Assembly: GCF_009755665.1 (NCBI RefSeq)
Contig: NZ_CP046622.1
Coordinates: 1,550,001 to 1,614,000, forward strand
Origin: Variovorax paradoxus
GTDB lineage: Bacteria > Pseudomonadota > Gammaproteobacteria > Burkholderiales > Burkholderiaceae_C
Reading direction: 5' to 3'
DNA length: 64,000 nucleotides
Shown here: in pieces, positions 53,461 to 62,014 of the stretch
Layout: each line of letters starts with the position of its first letter
Numbering within the stretch: the first letter of the stretch is position 1
Made by a program: the position numbers and the translations under genes
The notes under the pieces: model-generated
Told to the model about the DNA's origin: nothing
Databases searched by the model: none
What the model saw: only the letters and a program-made list of their open reading frames with translations

Positions 53461-54396
53461 TCAGAGCCTGCCGAGCAGCAAGAACTCCATCAGCGCCTTC
53501 TGCGCGTGGAGCCGGTTCTCGGCCTCGTCCCACACCACCGACTGCGGACCGTCGATGACCTCGGCCTGCACTTCCTCGCCGCGGTGAGCGGGCAGGCAGT
53601 GCATGAAGAGGGCGTCCGGCTGGGCGACGCGCATCATGTCTTCGTCGACGCACCAGTCGGCAAAGGCTTTGCGGCGCGCTTCGTTTTCGGACTCGTAGCC
53701 CATGCTGGTCCAGACGTCGGTGGTGACGAGGTCGGCGCCGCGGCAGGCTTCCATCGGGTCCTTGAAGACCTCGTAGCTGTCCGCAGAACGCAAGCCAGCT
53801 ACGGATTGATCAACCTCGTAGCCGCTGGGTGTGCTCACATGCACCTTGAAGCCGAGGATCTCGCTCGCCTGCAGCCAGGTGTTGGCCATGTTGTTGCCGT
53901 CGCCCACCCAGGCCACGGTCTTCCCCTGGATCGAGCCGCGGTGCTCGATGTAGGTGAAGATGTCCGCGAGGATCTGGCAAGGGTGGAACTCGTTGGTCAG
54001 GCCGTTGATCACCGGCACGCGCGAGTGCGCCGCGAAAGTGTCGATCTTGGTCTGCTCGTAGGTGCGGATCATCACCAGGTCGACCATGCGGCTGATCACC
54101 TTGGCGCTGTCCTCGATGGGTTCGGCCCGGCCAAGCTGGCTGTCGCCGGTGGTCAGGTGCACCACGCTGCCGCCCAACTGGTACATGCCCGCCTCGAAGC
54201 TCACGCGGGTGCGCGTGCTGGCCTTCTCGAAAATCATCGCCAGCGTGCGGTCGGTCAGCGGCTGGTGCTTTTCGTAGGTCTTGAACTTCTTCTTGATGAT
54301 CGCCATGCGATCGAAAAGATAGGCGTACTCGTCGGCTGTGAAGTCCGAGAACTGCAGGTAGTGGCGGATGGCGTTCGGCGTGGTGGCGGTCGTCAT
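53461..54396 (-). CDS. argF: Ornithine carbamoyltransferase (anabolic)
   Basis: A 311-residue enzyme making citrulline from ornithine and carbamoyl phosphate. Carbamoyl-phosphate motif KASTRTRVSFE, the FHPCQILAD loop, and the ornithine-side MHCLPAHRGEEV (catalytic cysteine) are present. The start at 54396 overlaps the argD stop by 4 bases; longer reading in frame upstream is inside argD and not real. Confidence 0.98.
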   Translation of the reverse strand: MTTATTPNAIRHYLQFSDFTADEYAYLFDRMAIIKKKFKTYEKHQPLTDRTLAMIFEKASTRTRVSFEAGMYQLGGSVVHLTTGDSQLGRAEPIEDSAKVISRMVDLVMIRTYEQTKIDTFAAHSRVPVINGLTNEFHPCQILADIFTYIEHRGSIQGKTVAWVGDGNNMANTWLQASEILGFKVHVSTPSGYEVDQSVAGLRSADSYEVFKDPMEACRGADLVTTDVWTSMGYESENEARRKAFADWCVDEDMMRVAQPDALFMHCLPAHRGEEVQAEVIDGPQSVVWDEAENRLHAQKALMEFLLLGRL

Positions 54397-55601
54397 TGCG
54401 CTGCTGGCTCCGACAGGAATGTTTTGACGATAGGCGCGAGGATGGCGACGATTTCGTCGGCCTCGGCAACGCTCAGGATGAGCGGCGGCACGAGGCGGAT
54501 CACCTTGTCGGCCGTCACGCTCAGCAGCAGGCCGGCATCGCAGGCGCGGTTCAGGATGACGCCGCAGGGCCGGTCGAGCTCGATGCCGAGCATCAGGCCC
54601 TGGCCGCGGATTTCCTTCACGCCGGCCAGGCCGCCGATTTCGCGCTGCAACGCGCTCTTCAGGTGCTCGCCCACCGCGGCGGCGTTTTCGAGCAGCTTGT
54701 GCTCTTCCATGATGCGAATGGTCTCTACGCCGGCACGCATGGCAAGCGGGTTGCCGCCGAAGGTGGTGCCGTGGTTGCCCGGGCCAAAGATGTTGGCGGC
54801 CTTGGGGCCGGCCACCACCGCGCCGATCGGCACGCCCGAGCCCAGGCCCTTGGCCAGCGGCATCACGTCGGGCTTGATGCCGGCCCACTGGTGCGCAAAC
54901 CACTTGCCGGTGCGGCCCATGCCGCACTGCACTTCGTCGATCATCATGAGCCAGTCGCGCTCGTCGCACAGGGCGCGAACCTGCTTCAGGTACTCCCAGC
55001 GCATCGGGTTGATGCCGCCTTCGCCCTGGATGGTTTCGAAGAACACGGCCACCACGTTGGGATTGCCTTCGGTGGCTTTCTTGAGCGCCTCGATGTCGTT
55101 CAGCGGCACGCGGATGAAGCCCTCGACCAGCGGACCGAACCCGGCCTGCACCTTCGGGTTGCCCGTGGCCGACAGGGTGGCGATGCTGCGGCCGTGGAAA
55201 GCGGCTTCGTAAACCACGATTTCCGGCCGGTCGATGCCCTTGTCGTGGCCGAACTTGCGCGCTAGCTTCAGCGCGGCTTCGTTGGCCTCCAGGCCGGTGC
55301 AGCAGAAGAAGGCGTTGGTCAGGCCCGAAAGCTCGGTCAGCTTGGTGGCAAGCTGCTCCTGGCCCGGCACGTGGTAGTAGTTGGAGCTGTGAATCAGCTT
55401 GCTGATCTGGTCTTGCAGCGCCGGCACCAGTTCGGGGTGGTTGTGGCCCAGCGTGTTCACGGCAATGCCGCCAAGACCGTCGAGATACGCCTTGCCCGCG
55501 GTGTCCCAGACTCGGCAGCCCTGGCCGTGCGACAGCGCGATCGGCAGGCGACCGTAGGTGTTCATGACGTGGGGCGAGGTGGGCTGGGCGGTAGCGCTCA
55601 T
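54393..55601 (-). CDS. argD: Acetylornithine aminotransferase
   Basis: A 402-residue PLP class III aminotransferase of arginine biosynthesis, transferring an amino group to N-acetylglutamate semialdehyde. The PLP lysine is in MPLAKGLGSGVPIGA; MIDEVQCGMGRTGKWFAHQW (20) and GTTFGGNPLAMRAG fit the family. It is the first gene of argD-argF. A 161-base gap separates it from the divergent DUF3579 gene. Confidence 0.95.
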   Translation of the reverse strand: MSATAQPTSPHVMNTYGRLPIALSHGQGCRVWDTAGKAYLDGLGGIAVNTLGHNHPELVPALQDQISKLIHSSNYYHVPGQEQLATKLTELSGLTNAFFCCTGLEANEAALKLARKFGHDKGIDRPEIVVYEAAFHGRSIATLSATGNPKVQAGFGPLVEGFIRVPLNDIEALKKATEGNPNVVAVFFETIQGEGGINPMRWEYLKQVRALCDERDWLMMIDEVQCGMGRTGKWFAHQWAGIKPDVMPLAKGLGSGVPIGAVVAGPKAANIFGPGNHGTTFGGNPLAMRAGVETIRIMEEHKLLENAAAVGEHLKSALQREIGGLAGVKEIRGQGLMLGIELDRPCGVILNRACDAGLLLSVTADKVIRLVPPLILSVAEADEIVAILAPIVKTFLSEPAAQ

Positions 55602-55762
55602 TCGGGTTCTCCAGATAGGGAACCGCGGATTCTAGGCGTCCGATCGGACAGCTTCATTGAGGATTCCGCATTACAGCAATGCCCTTGGGCCAGGCTGCAA
55701 AGTGGCGCGGATAGAATCTCTTGCTGCACCGCAGCACCTGCCTGCGGGCGCCTCATTCAACG

Positions 55763-56092
55763 ATGATTTCCCCCACTGCCAAAGAAATCTTCATCCAGGG
55801 CATCACCCATGATGGCCGGACTTTTCGCCCGAGCGACTGGGCCGAGCGGCTGGCCGGCGTCATGTGCTCTTTTCGCCCTGGCGGCGCCTATCCCGGCAGC
55901 CATCTGAGCTATTCGCCGTGGTGCGTTCCCACCACCATCAACGGCGTGAAGTGCGTGGTTGTGAACCGGGCCCTGCGCGATGCCGAACCTATGGCCTGGG
56001 ATTTTTGCGTCAATTTTGCGCGGGACAACGACCTTCAGGTGGCCGAGGCCTGCCTCGTCCCTGACGCGCCGGCCGCAACGCCCAAGACCTGA
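55763..56092 (+). CDS. DUF3579 family protein
   Basis: A 109-residue cytoplasmic protein. The opening KEIFIQGITHDGRTFRPSDW and AERLAGVMCSFRP match DUF3579, a betaproteobacterial family of unknown function. The ATG at 55763 is preferred over one 14 codons earlier. It ends in a bidirectional terminator shared with rpsT. Confidence 0.9.
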   Translation: MISPTAKEIFIQGITHDGRTFRPSDWAERLAGVMCSFRPGGAYPGSHLSYSPWCVPTTINGVKCVVVNRALRDAEPMAWDFCVNFARDNDLQVAEACLVPDAPAATPKT

Positions 56093-56127
56093 GCCCGCGG
56101 CCCGGTTTCACAAAGCGGTCGCCCATG

Positions 56128-56153
56128 AAAAAACCGCCCGAAGGCGGTTTTTT
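56128..56153. terminator. Bidirectional rho-independent terminator
   Basis: AAAAAACCGCC, loop CGAA and GGCGGTTTTTT form a symmetric stem with T-runs on both strands. It serves DUF3579 (plus) and rpsT (minus), which converge here. Confidence 0.92.
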
Positions 56154-56224
56154 ACACTTTGCTGCAGCGCACCCCGATCAAACGGCGGACCGGAGAATTC
56201 CGGTCCGGGCTTGCCTGACAGGTG

Positions 56225-56539
56225 TCAGGCGGCTGCCTTTTCAGGCGCGAGGGCGAGGGCCTTGACCTTCGCCGACAGGCGGCTCTTGTCGCGAGCTGCC
56301 TTGTTCTTGTGGAAGATGCCCTTGTCGGCGACGGTGTCGACGATGCTCTGGGCCTTGGCGAAGAGTTCGCTTGCCTTGGTCTTGTCGCCGGCCAGAACGG
56401 CCTTTTCGACATTCTTCACGGCGGTGCGGTATTTGGAGCGCAGCGAGGTGTTCGCAGCGTTGAGCTTGGTGTCCTGGCGGACGCGCTTACGGCCGGAGGC
56501 GAGGCGCGGGTTCTTTTTCTTGGGCTTGGCGGATGCCAT
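56225..56539 (-). CDS. rpsT: 30S ribosomal protein S20
   Basis: A 104-residue S20, longer than the E. coli protein (87) because of a C-terminal Ala/Lys/Pro-rich extension ([15 protein letters not shown]). The opening [20 protein letters not shown] and the helices [20 protein letters not shown] (20) and [17 protein letters not shown] are typical. It is monocistronic, with its own promoter and terminator. Confidence 0.98.
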
Positions 56540-56584
56540 GATTTAGTTCCTTAGGTGTCTGAGGATGATGCAGCAAAGCCCTCC

Positions 56585-56590
56585 ATTATA
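56585..56590 (-). promoter_or_regulatory. Probable rpsT promoter (-10 element)
   Basis: On the minus strand this is a perfect TATAAT, 46 bases before the rpsT ATG. The -35 position, 17 bases further up, reads TCGGCG and is weak. The leader of about 35-40 bases begins with an A/G-rich region and contains TAAGGA as ribosome-binding site. Confidence 0.65.
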
Positions 56591-56645
56591 GGCCGGGTTG
56601 GGTTTTTCGCCGAATCGGGGGCTTGCCGGGCCCTACACTCGCCCC

Positions 56646-58199
56646 GTGTCACTGCTCAAATCCGCCTCCACCGTTTCCCTTCTGACGCTCGCATCGCGGA
56701 TCACGGGCCTCGTGCGCGACGTGCTTTTTGCCTCGGTGTTCGGCGTCAGCGCCCTCACCGACGCCTTCAACGTCGCCTTCCGCATTCCCAACCTGTTCCG
56801 GCGGGTTTTCGGCGAAGGCGCCTTCAGCCAGGCTTTCGTGCCGGTGCTGGCCGGGCACAAGACAGAAGCCGGGGAAGAGGGCGCCAAGGCGCTGATCGAC
56901 CACGTGGCCACACTGCTCACCTGGGCGCTGGTGGTCGTGTGCGTGGCCGGCGTGGTCGGCGCGCCGTGGCTGGTGTGGGCCATGGCGAGCGGGCTGAAGG
57001 GCTTCGACGCGGCCGTGGTCATGACGCGCTGGATGTTTCCGTACATCGGTTTCATGTCGCTCGTGGCGCTAGCGGGCGGGGTGCTGAACACCTGGCGCAA
57101 GTTCGCGGTGCCGGCCGCCTCGCCGGTGCTGCTCAATATTTCGCTGATTCTTGCCATCGTGGCCGGCGCGCCGCTGTTCAGGCGCTACGGCATCGAGCCG
57201 ATCTACGCGCAGTGCGCCGGCGTGCTGGTCGGCGGCGTGCTTCAGCTGGCGCTGCAGGTGCCCGCACTGCGCGCGCTCGGCCTCATGCCGCGCATCGGTG
57301 CAACCTTCGGAGCGCTGCGCGCCGCCTGGACCGACCCGACCACGCGCAAGGTGCTGAAGCTCATGCTGCCGGCCTTGCTGGGCGTGAGCGTGGCGCAGGT
57401 TTCGCTGCTCATCAATACGCAGATTGCATCGCACCTTGCCACGGGCAGCGTCACCTGGGTGGTCAATGCCGACCGCCTGATGGAGTTTCCCACCGCCATG
57501 CTCGGCGTTGCGCTCGGCGTGGTGCTGATGCCTCAGCTGGCGGGTGCCCGCGCCGCCAAGGACGACGAGCGCTATTCGGCGCTGCTCGACTGGGGCCTGC
57601 GGCTGGTGGTGCTGCTCTCGGCGCCGTGCGCCATTGCGCTTCTGCTGTTCTCGCAGCCGCTGGTCGCGGTGCTTTTTCACAACGGCGCGTATGGTGCCGA
57701 CGACGTGAAGCGCACCACGCTCGCATTGATGGGCTACGGCGTCGGGCTGGTCGGGATCGTGGCCATCAAGGTGCTTGCGCCGGGCTACTACGCCAAATAC
57801 GACATGCGCACGCCGGTGATCATCGCGGTGTGCGTGCTGGTTCTGACCCAACTGCTCAACGTCTTTCTGGTGCCGGTGCTGCAGCATGCCGCGCTCACCC
57901 TCACCATCGGCATCGGCGCGGTGGTCAATGCCATCTGGCTGCTGGTGGGTTTGATCCGGCGCGGCAGCTACAAGCCCGAGCCGGGCTGGGGCAAGTTCAT
58001 CCTGCAGGTGGCGGCGGGCACGCTGGTGCTGGCCGCTCTGCTGGCGTGGGGTTCGTACTATTTCGACTGGATCGGCCTACGGGCCCAGCGCTTGCACCGC
58101 ATCGGGCTGCTGGCGGCGCTGATCACGGGGGCGGGGCTGCTGTACTTTGCCGTGCTGGCCGCCGTGGGCGTGCGGCTGCGCAGTTTCATGCGCCGCTAA
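56646..58199 (+). CDS. murJ: Lipid II flippase MurJ
   Basis: A 517-residue MOP-superfamily flippase moving lipid II across the inner membrane, with about 14 membrane segments. Family motifs: ASRITGLVRDVLFASVFGVS (20), AFNVAFRIPNLFRRVFGEGA (20), FSQAFVP, and the later LAPGYYAKYDMRTPV. The start is GTG at 56646 (SLLKSASTVSL); a possible ATG 16 codons upstream adds residues without similarity. Confidence 0.97.
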   Translation: MSLLKSASTVSLLTLASRITGLVRDVLFASVFGVSALTDAFNVAFRIPNLFRRVFGEGAFSQAFVPVLAGHKTEAGEEGAKALIDHVATLLTWALVVVCVAGVVGAPWLVWAMASGLKGFDAAVVMTRWMFPYIGFMSLVALAGGVLNTWRKFAVPAASPVLLNISLILAIVAGAPLFRRYGIEPIYAQCAGVLVGGVLQLALQVPALRALGLMPRIGATFGALRAAWTDPTTRKVLKLMLPALLGVSVAQVSLLINTQIASHLATGSVTWVVNADRLMEFPTAMLGVALGVVLMPQLAGARAAKDDERYSALLDWGLRLVVLLSAPCAIALLLFSQPLVAVLFHNGAYGADDVKRTTLALMGYGVGLVGIVAIKVLAPGYYAKYDMRTPVIIAVCVLVLTQLLNVFLVPVLQHAALTLTIGIGAVVNAIWLLVGLIRRGSYKPEPGWGKFILQVAAGTLVLAALLAWGSYYFDWIGLRAQRLHRIGLLAALITGAGLLYFAVLAAVGVRLRSFMRR

Positions 58200-58342
58200 G
58201 GCACCGGTAAAGCGGCCGAAAAAAAGGCCGATAACAGGGGCTGGACCAAACCGCCGTCGGCTCCCTCAGCCGCGGCGTTTTCGCATTGCGCAAGCTGAAA
58301 ACACCGCCTTGACGCTCCCCGAATGCTCCTCTACAAAGACAC

Positions 58343-59194
58343 ATGACGTTCAGCTTTCAGGTTCCCACGGCATTGGCGTATTTCGAATCGCTGGTGCAGA
58401 GCGACGACCACTTTCCGCTGCTCGAGGCTGCCGCCAGCCTTGCGCAGGACGAATACCCCGACCTCGACGTGCAGCAGGTACTCGGCGACGTCGACCAGCT
58501 GCTGGCCCGCCTCAAGCGCCGGCTGCCCGCCGACGCCGCGCCGCTCGCCCGGCTGCGCGCGCTCAACCAGTTCTTCTTCAATGACCTGAACTTCGGCGGC
58601 AACGTCAACGACTACTACGACCCGGACAACAGCTACCTGAATGCCGTCCTGCGCACGCGGCGCGGCATTCCCATTTCGCTGGCGGTGCTGTGGATGGAAC
58701 TGGCCCAGGGGCTCGGCCTGCAGGCGCGCGGCATCGGGTTTCCGGGGCATTTCATGCTCAAGGTCACGCTGCCGAAGGGGCAGGTGGTCATCGATCCCTT
58801 CACCGGCAAGTCGCTATCGCGCGAAGAGCTCGGCGAGCGCCTCGAGCCGTACAAGCGCAGCAACGGGCTGGTGGGCGATTTCGACGTGCCGCTGGGCCTT
58901 TACCTCCAGCCCGCCAGCTCGCGCGAAATCATCGGACGCATGCTGCGCAACCTGAAGGAAGTGCACCGCGCCCAGGAAGACTGGCAGCGCGCCATCGCCG
59001 TGCAAGACCGGCTCATTGCGCTGCTGCCCACCGCCTGGGGCGAATACCGCGACCGCGGCATTGCGCATGCCGAGCAGGGCAACACCGCCGCCGCGGTGAG
59101 GGACCTGGAAACCTATCTGGAGCACGCGGAAGACGCGCTGGACGTCGACGTCATTGCGGAGCGGGTGGCCGCCTTGCGCCGAGCGGCCAACTGA
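58343..59194 (+). CDS. SirB1 family protein (transglutaminase-like plus TPR)
   Basis: A 283-residue protein. The N-terminal part (about residues 25-190) is the SirB1 transglutaminase-like fold with LRALNQFFFNDLNFGGNVND (20), GIPISLAVLWMELAQGLG, and GIGFPGHFMLKV. The C-terminus has a TPR-like pair (about 205-275; RDRGIAHAEQGNTAAAVRDL). Function is unproven. The region before it (58200-58342) shows only a CGGCC/GGCCG inverted repeat around an A-run. Confidence 0.9.
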   Translation: MTFSFQVPTALAYFESLVQSDDHFPLLEAAASLAQDEYPDLDVQQVLGDVDQLLARLKRRLPADAAPLARLRALNQFFFNDLNFGGNVNDYYDPDNSYLNAVLRTRRGIPISLAVLWMELAQGLGLQARGIGFPGHFMLKVTLPKGQVVIDPFTGKSLSREELGERLEPYKRSNGLVGDFDVPLGLYLQPASSREIIGRMLRNLKEVHRAQEDWQRAIAVQDRLIALLPTAWGEYRDRGIAHAEQGNTAAAVRDLETYLEHAEDALDVDVIAERVAALRRAAN

Positions 59195-59622
59195 TGAGCG
59201 CCAGGAGCGGCGTTGCCGACGCCTCCGATCTCGGCACGCTTCACGAATTTCACGGCGTGCAGCCGGTGCTGCCGGTGTCCGACGTCACGCGTGCCGCGCG
59301 CTGGTTCCGGGACATCCTGGGTTTCGAGCTCGATTTCATCGCCGGCGAGCCACCCAGCTATGCCCGGGTGAAGAAGGGCGACCGCAGCTATGGCGATCCG
59401 GTCTACCTGCGCTTGTGGCAGTGCAACACGCGCGGGGCCGCACCCTGGCGCGGCGAAATCGTGATCCACGTGGGCAAGGACATCGACGGCCTGCACGCCG
59501 CCTATGTGAAGCGCGGCGTCACCGTGGTGGAGCCGCCCACGTCGCAACCCTGGGGCCTGCGCGAATTCGCGATCCGCGAACCCGATGGACACATCCTGCG
59601 CTTCTGCGGCTATTTGCCCTGA
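59194..59622 (+). CDS. VOC (glyoxalase/bleomycin-resistance-like) protein
   Basis: A 142-residue vicinal-oxygen-chelate fold protein: HGVQPVLPVSDVTRAARWFR and DILGFELDF, then EIVIHVGKDIDGLHAAYVKR and REFAIREPDGHILRFCGYLP with the terminal metal-type Glu. Metal use and substrate are unknown; the sequence resembles bleomycin-resistance-like members rather than glyoxalase I. It overlaps the SirB1-family gene by one base (TGATG). Confidence 0.88.
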   Translation: MSARSGVADASDLGTLHEFHGVQPVLPVSDVTRAARWFRDILGFELDFIAGEPPSYARVKKGDRSYGDPVYLRLWQCNTRGAAPWRGEIVIHVGKDIDGLHAAYVKRGVTVVEPPTSQPWGLREFAIREPDGHILRFCGYLP

Positions 59623-59662
59623 ATTGCTGATACAAAAGATTACAAATGGACCGGCGCCGACG

Positions 59663-59689
59663 TGTCGATCCGGCTTCCGCTCGTCCGAC
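59663..59689 (+). promoter_or_regulatory. Candidate ECF42 promoter of the DGPF operon
   Basis: TGTCGA at 59663-59668 is followed, after 17 bases, by CGAC at 59686-59689. As I recall, ECF42 promoters have TGTCGA at -35 and CG(A/T)C at -10, so this fits. It lies about 67 bases before the first DGPF gene, whose ribosome-binding site is AGGAGA. Confidence 0.6.
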
Positions 59690-59755
59690 GTGTGAACAGG
59701 AGCGCGCAGTTTTCAGCGTCTCCCGCTTCATTCAACAACCTTCAGGAGAAACGAC

Positions 59756-60184
59756 ATGCGATTCATGGTTCTGGTCAAGGCCAACAAGGATTCCGAAGCG
59801 GGCGTCATGCCCAGCACCGAAGTGCTCACCGCCATGGGCAAGTTCAACGAGGAACTGGTCAAGGCCGGCGTGCTGCTGGCGGGCGAAGGGCTGCATCCGT
59901 CTTCAAAGGGCGCGCGCGTGCGCTGCGAAGGCTCCAAGCGCACGGTGATCGACGGTCCGTTTGCCGAGACGAAGGAGCTGCTTGCGGGTTTCTGGCTGCT
60001 TCAGGTCAAGTCGAAGGAAGAAGCCATCGAATGGATCAAGCGCAGCCCGTTCCAAGAGGGCGAGATCGAGATCCGCCAGGTGTTCGAGGCCTCCGATTTC
60101 GGCGACTCCATGACGCCCGAGCTGCTGGCGCAGGAAGACCGCCTGCGCGCCGAGACCGAGGCCCGTACCAAGGCCGGCAACTGA
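59756..60184 (+). CDS. YciI/DGPF-domain protein 1
   Basis: A 142-residue ferredoxin-like alpha/beta protein of the YCII/DGPF family. It has the eponymous DGPF at residues 66-69 (VIDGPFAETKELLAGFW) and the opening MRFMVLVKANKDSEAG. Function unknown. Such genes are typically controlled by an ECF42 sigma factor. AGGAGA precedes the ATG. Confidence 0.9.
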   Translation: MRFMVLVKANKDSEAGVMPSTEVLTAMGKFNEELVKAGVLLAGEGLHPSSKGARVRCEGSKRTVIDGPFAETKELLAGFWLLQVKSKEEAIEWIKRSPFQEGEIEIRQVFEASDFGDSMTPELLAQEDRLRAETEARTKAGN

Positions 60185-60213
60185 ATCAAGAAACCGCATC
60201 AAGGAGACCTGCC

Positions 60214-60633
60214 ATGCGATTCATGCTGCTGATGATTCCCCACGGCTACGAAACAGCCGCCCCTGGCACCATTCCGGATGACGTCGAAGCGGTCGGGGCC
60301 ATGATGGCCTACAACGAGTCGATGCAGAAGGCCGGCATCCTGATCAGCTGCGACGGCCTGCATCCGCCCTCGATGGGCGCACGCGTGAGCTTTCCGGGCC
60401 GCAAGCCCAAGGTGGTGGACGGCCCCTTTGCCGAAGCCAAGGAAGTGCTCGGCGGCTACTGGATCATCGACGTGCCTTCGCGCGCCGACGCGATCGAATG
60501 GGCCACGCGCTGCCCCGGCAGCGAAAACGAGGTGATCGAGGTCCGCCAGATCCAGGAGATTGCCGACTATCCGCCCGAAGTGCAGGCCTTGACCGCCGAG
60601 ATGGCGTCGATGCAGGCGGTCAAGAAGACCTAG
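60214..60633 (+). CDS. YciI/DGPF-domain protein 2
   Basis: A 139-residue paralogue of the preceding gene: MRFMLLMIPHGYETAAPGTI at the start and VVDGPFAEAKEVLGGYWII with DGPF at 69-72. The two share about half of the aligned positions by eye. It begins 29 bases after the first, with AAGGAGA as ribosome-binding site. Confidence 0.9.
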   Translation: MRFMLLMIPHGYETAAPGTIPDDVEAVGAMMAYNESMQKAGILISCDGLHPPSMGARVSFPGRKPKVVDGPFAEAKEVLGGYWIIDVPSRADAIEWATRCPGSENEVIEVRQIQEIADYPPEVQALTAEMASMQAVKKT

Positions 60634-60635
60634 GC

Positions 60636-60704
60636 ATGAGCACTCGCCCGGCCGCTCCGAAGGGGGCTCCCGCCGCAGTGCGCAGCGCGGAGCTTGCCCA
60701 ATGA
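60636..60704 (+). CDS. Possible 22-residue leader ORF before the ECF42 gene
   Basis: The ORF MSTRPAAPKGAPAAVRSAEL plus AQ starts 2 bases after the DGPF2 stop and ends overlapping the ATG of the sigma-factor gene (ATGA). There is no strong ribosome-binding site. It may couple translation of the sigma factor to that of the DGPF gene, or may be chance. Confidence 0.3.
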   Translation: MSTRPAAPKGAPAAVRSAELAQ

Positions 60705-61999
60705 GCGCCGCGCCTCGGGACGACGCCGCCATCCACCGCACTATCGAGGCGGTGTGGCGCATCGAGTCCGCGAAGATCATCGCCACCGTTGCGCGCATGG
60801 TGCGCGACGTGGGCCTGGCCGAAGAGCTGGCCCAGGACGCGCTGGTCTCGGCCCTGGAGCAATGGAGCGAAACCGGCGTGCCCGACAATCCCGCCGCCTG
60901 GCTCACCGCCGTGGCCAAGCGCCGCGCACTCGACCGGCTGCGCCATCGGCAGTTGGCTGAGCACAAGGCCGGCGAGATCGGCCGTGAACTCGACGCACAG
61001 CACGCCATGGCGCAGGCCGATTTCGCCGAAGCGGTCGATGCCGCGCTGGACGACGACATCGGCGACGACCTGCTGCGGCTGGTGTTCACGGCGTGCCACC
61101 CGGTGCTTTCGACCGAGGCGCGCGTGGCGCTCACGCTGCGGCTGATGGGCGGCCTCACGACGGATGAAATTGCCCGCGCGTTCCTCGTGCCCGAGGCCAC
61201 GGTGGCGCAGCGCATCGTGCGCGCCAAGCGCAGCCTTCTCGAGGCGCGCGTGCCCTTCGAGGTGCCGCGTCGGCACGAGCTCGAGGCGCGGCTCGCCTCG
61301 GTGCTCGAGGTGCTCTACCTGATCTTCAACGAAGGCTATTCGGCCACGGCGGGTGATGACTGGATGCGGCCCGCGCTGTGCGACGAAGCCATGCGCCTCG
61401 GCCGCATCGTGGCCGAGCTCGTGCCCGATGCGGCGGAAGTGCACGGCCTGGTGGCATTGATGGAAATCCAGGCGTCCCGCACCGCGGCGCGCGTCGGCCC
61501 GTCGGGCGAACCGGTGCTGCTGCTGGAGCAGAACCGCGCGCGCTGGGACCACATGCTGATTCGCCGCGGCCTGGCGGCGCTTGCCCGTGCGGAGGCTCTC
61601 GGAGGAGCCTTGGGGCCCTATGCCTTGCAAGCCGCCATTGCCGCTTGCCATGGGCGCGCGCGCACGGCCGGGGAAACCGATTGGCCCCGCATTGCGGCGT
61701 TGTACGACGCGCTGGCCGAGCTTTCTCCGTCGCCTGTCGTCGAGCTCAACCGCGCCGTGGCGCTGTCCATGGCGTTTGGGCCGGCGACGGGGCTGGAGGT
61801 GGTGGATGCGCTGCTCGGCGAGCCCGCATTGCAGGGCTATCACCTGCTGCCGGCGGTGCGCGGCGACCTGCTCTTCAAGTTGGGCCGCTACGAGGAGGCG
61901 CGCAAGGAATTCGATCGCGCCGCCGCGCTTACGCGCAACACGCGAGAGCGGACGCTGCTGCTGGCGCGGGCACGCGCCTGCCTCCTTCCGCCTGCCTGA
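60701..61999 (+). CDS. ECF42-type RNA polymerase sigma factor with C-terminal TPR-like extension
   Basis: A 432-residue protein. Sigma region 2 lies at about residues 15-85 (GLAEELAQDALVSALEQWSE; KRRALDRLRHRQLAEHKAGE). Region 4 lies at about 125-175 (LRLMGGLTTDEIARAFLVPE; TVAQRIVRAKRSLLEARV). The DUF6596/TPR extension (about 195-425; YLIFNEGYSATAGDD; LELNR-like VVELNRAVALSMAFG; GRYEEARKEFDRAAAL) identifies the ECF42 class, which lacks an anti-sigma factor. The ATG at 60701 overlaps the small leader ORF stop. It is in an operon with two DGPF genes, as expected. Confidence 0.92.
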   Translation: MSAAPRDDAAIHRTIEAVWRIESAKIIATVARMVRDVGLAEELAQDALVSALEQWSETGVPDNPAAWLTAVAKRRALDRLRHRQLAEHKAGEIGRELDAQHAMAQADFAEAVDAALDDDIGDDLLRLVFTACHPVLSTEARVALTLRLMGGLTTDEIARAFLVPEATVAQRIVRAKRSLLEARVPFEVPRRHELEARLASVLEVLYLIFNEGYSATAGDDWMRPALCDEAMRLGRIVAELVPDAAEVHGLVALMEIQASRTAARVGPSGEPVLLLEQNRARWDHMLIRRGLAALARAEALGGALGPYALQAAIAACHGRARTAGETDWPRIAALYDALAELSPSPVVELNRAVALSMAFGPATGLEVVDALLGEPALQGYHLLPAVRGDLLFKLGRYEEARKEFDRAAALTRNTRERTLLLARARACLLPPA

Positions 62000-62014
62000 C
62001 TGCGCACCGCGCCG

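Noticed and set aside
58213..58230. CGGCC-A-run-GGCCG inverted repeat after murJ as a terminator
   Set aside because: The A/T-run lies in the loop rather than after the stem, so it does not form a standard terminator.
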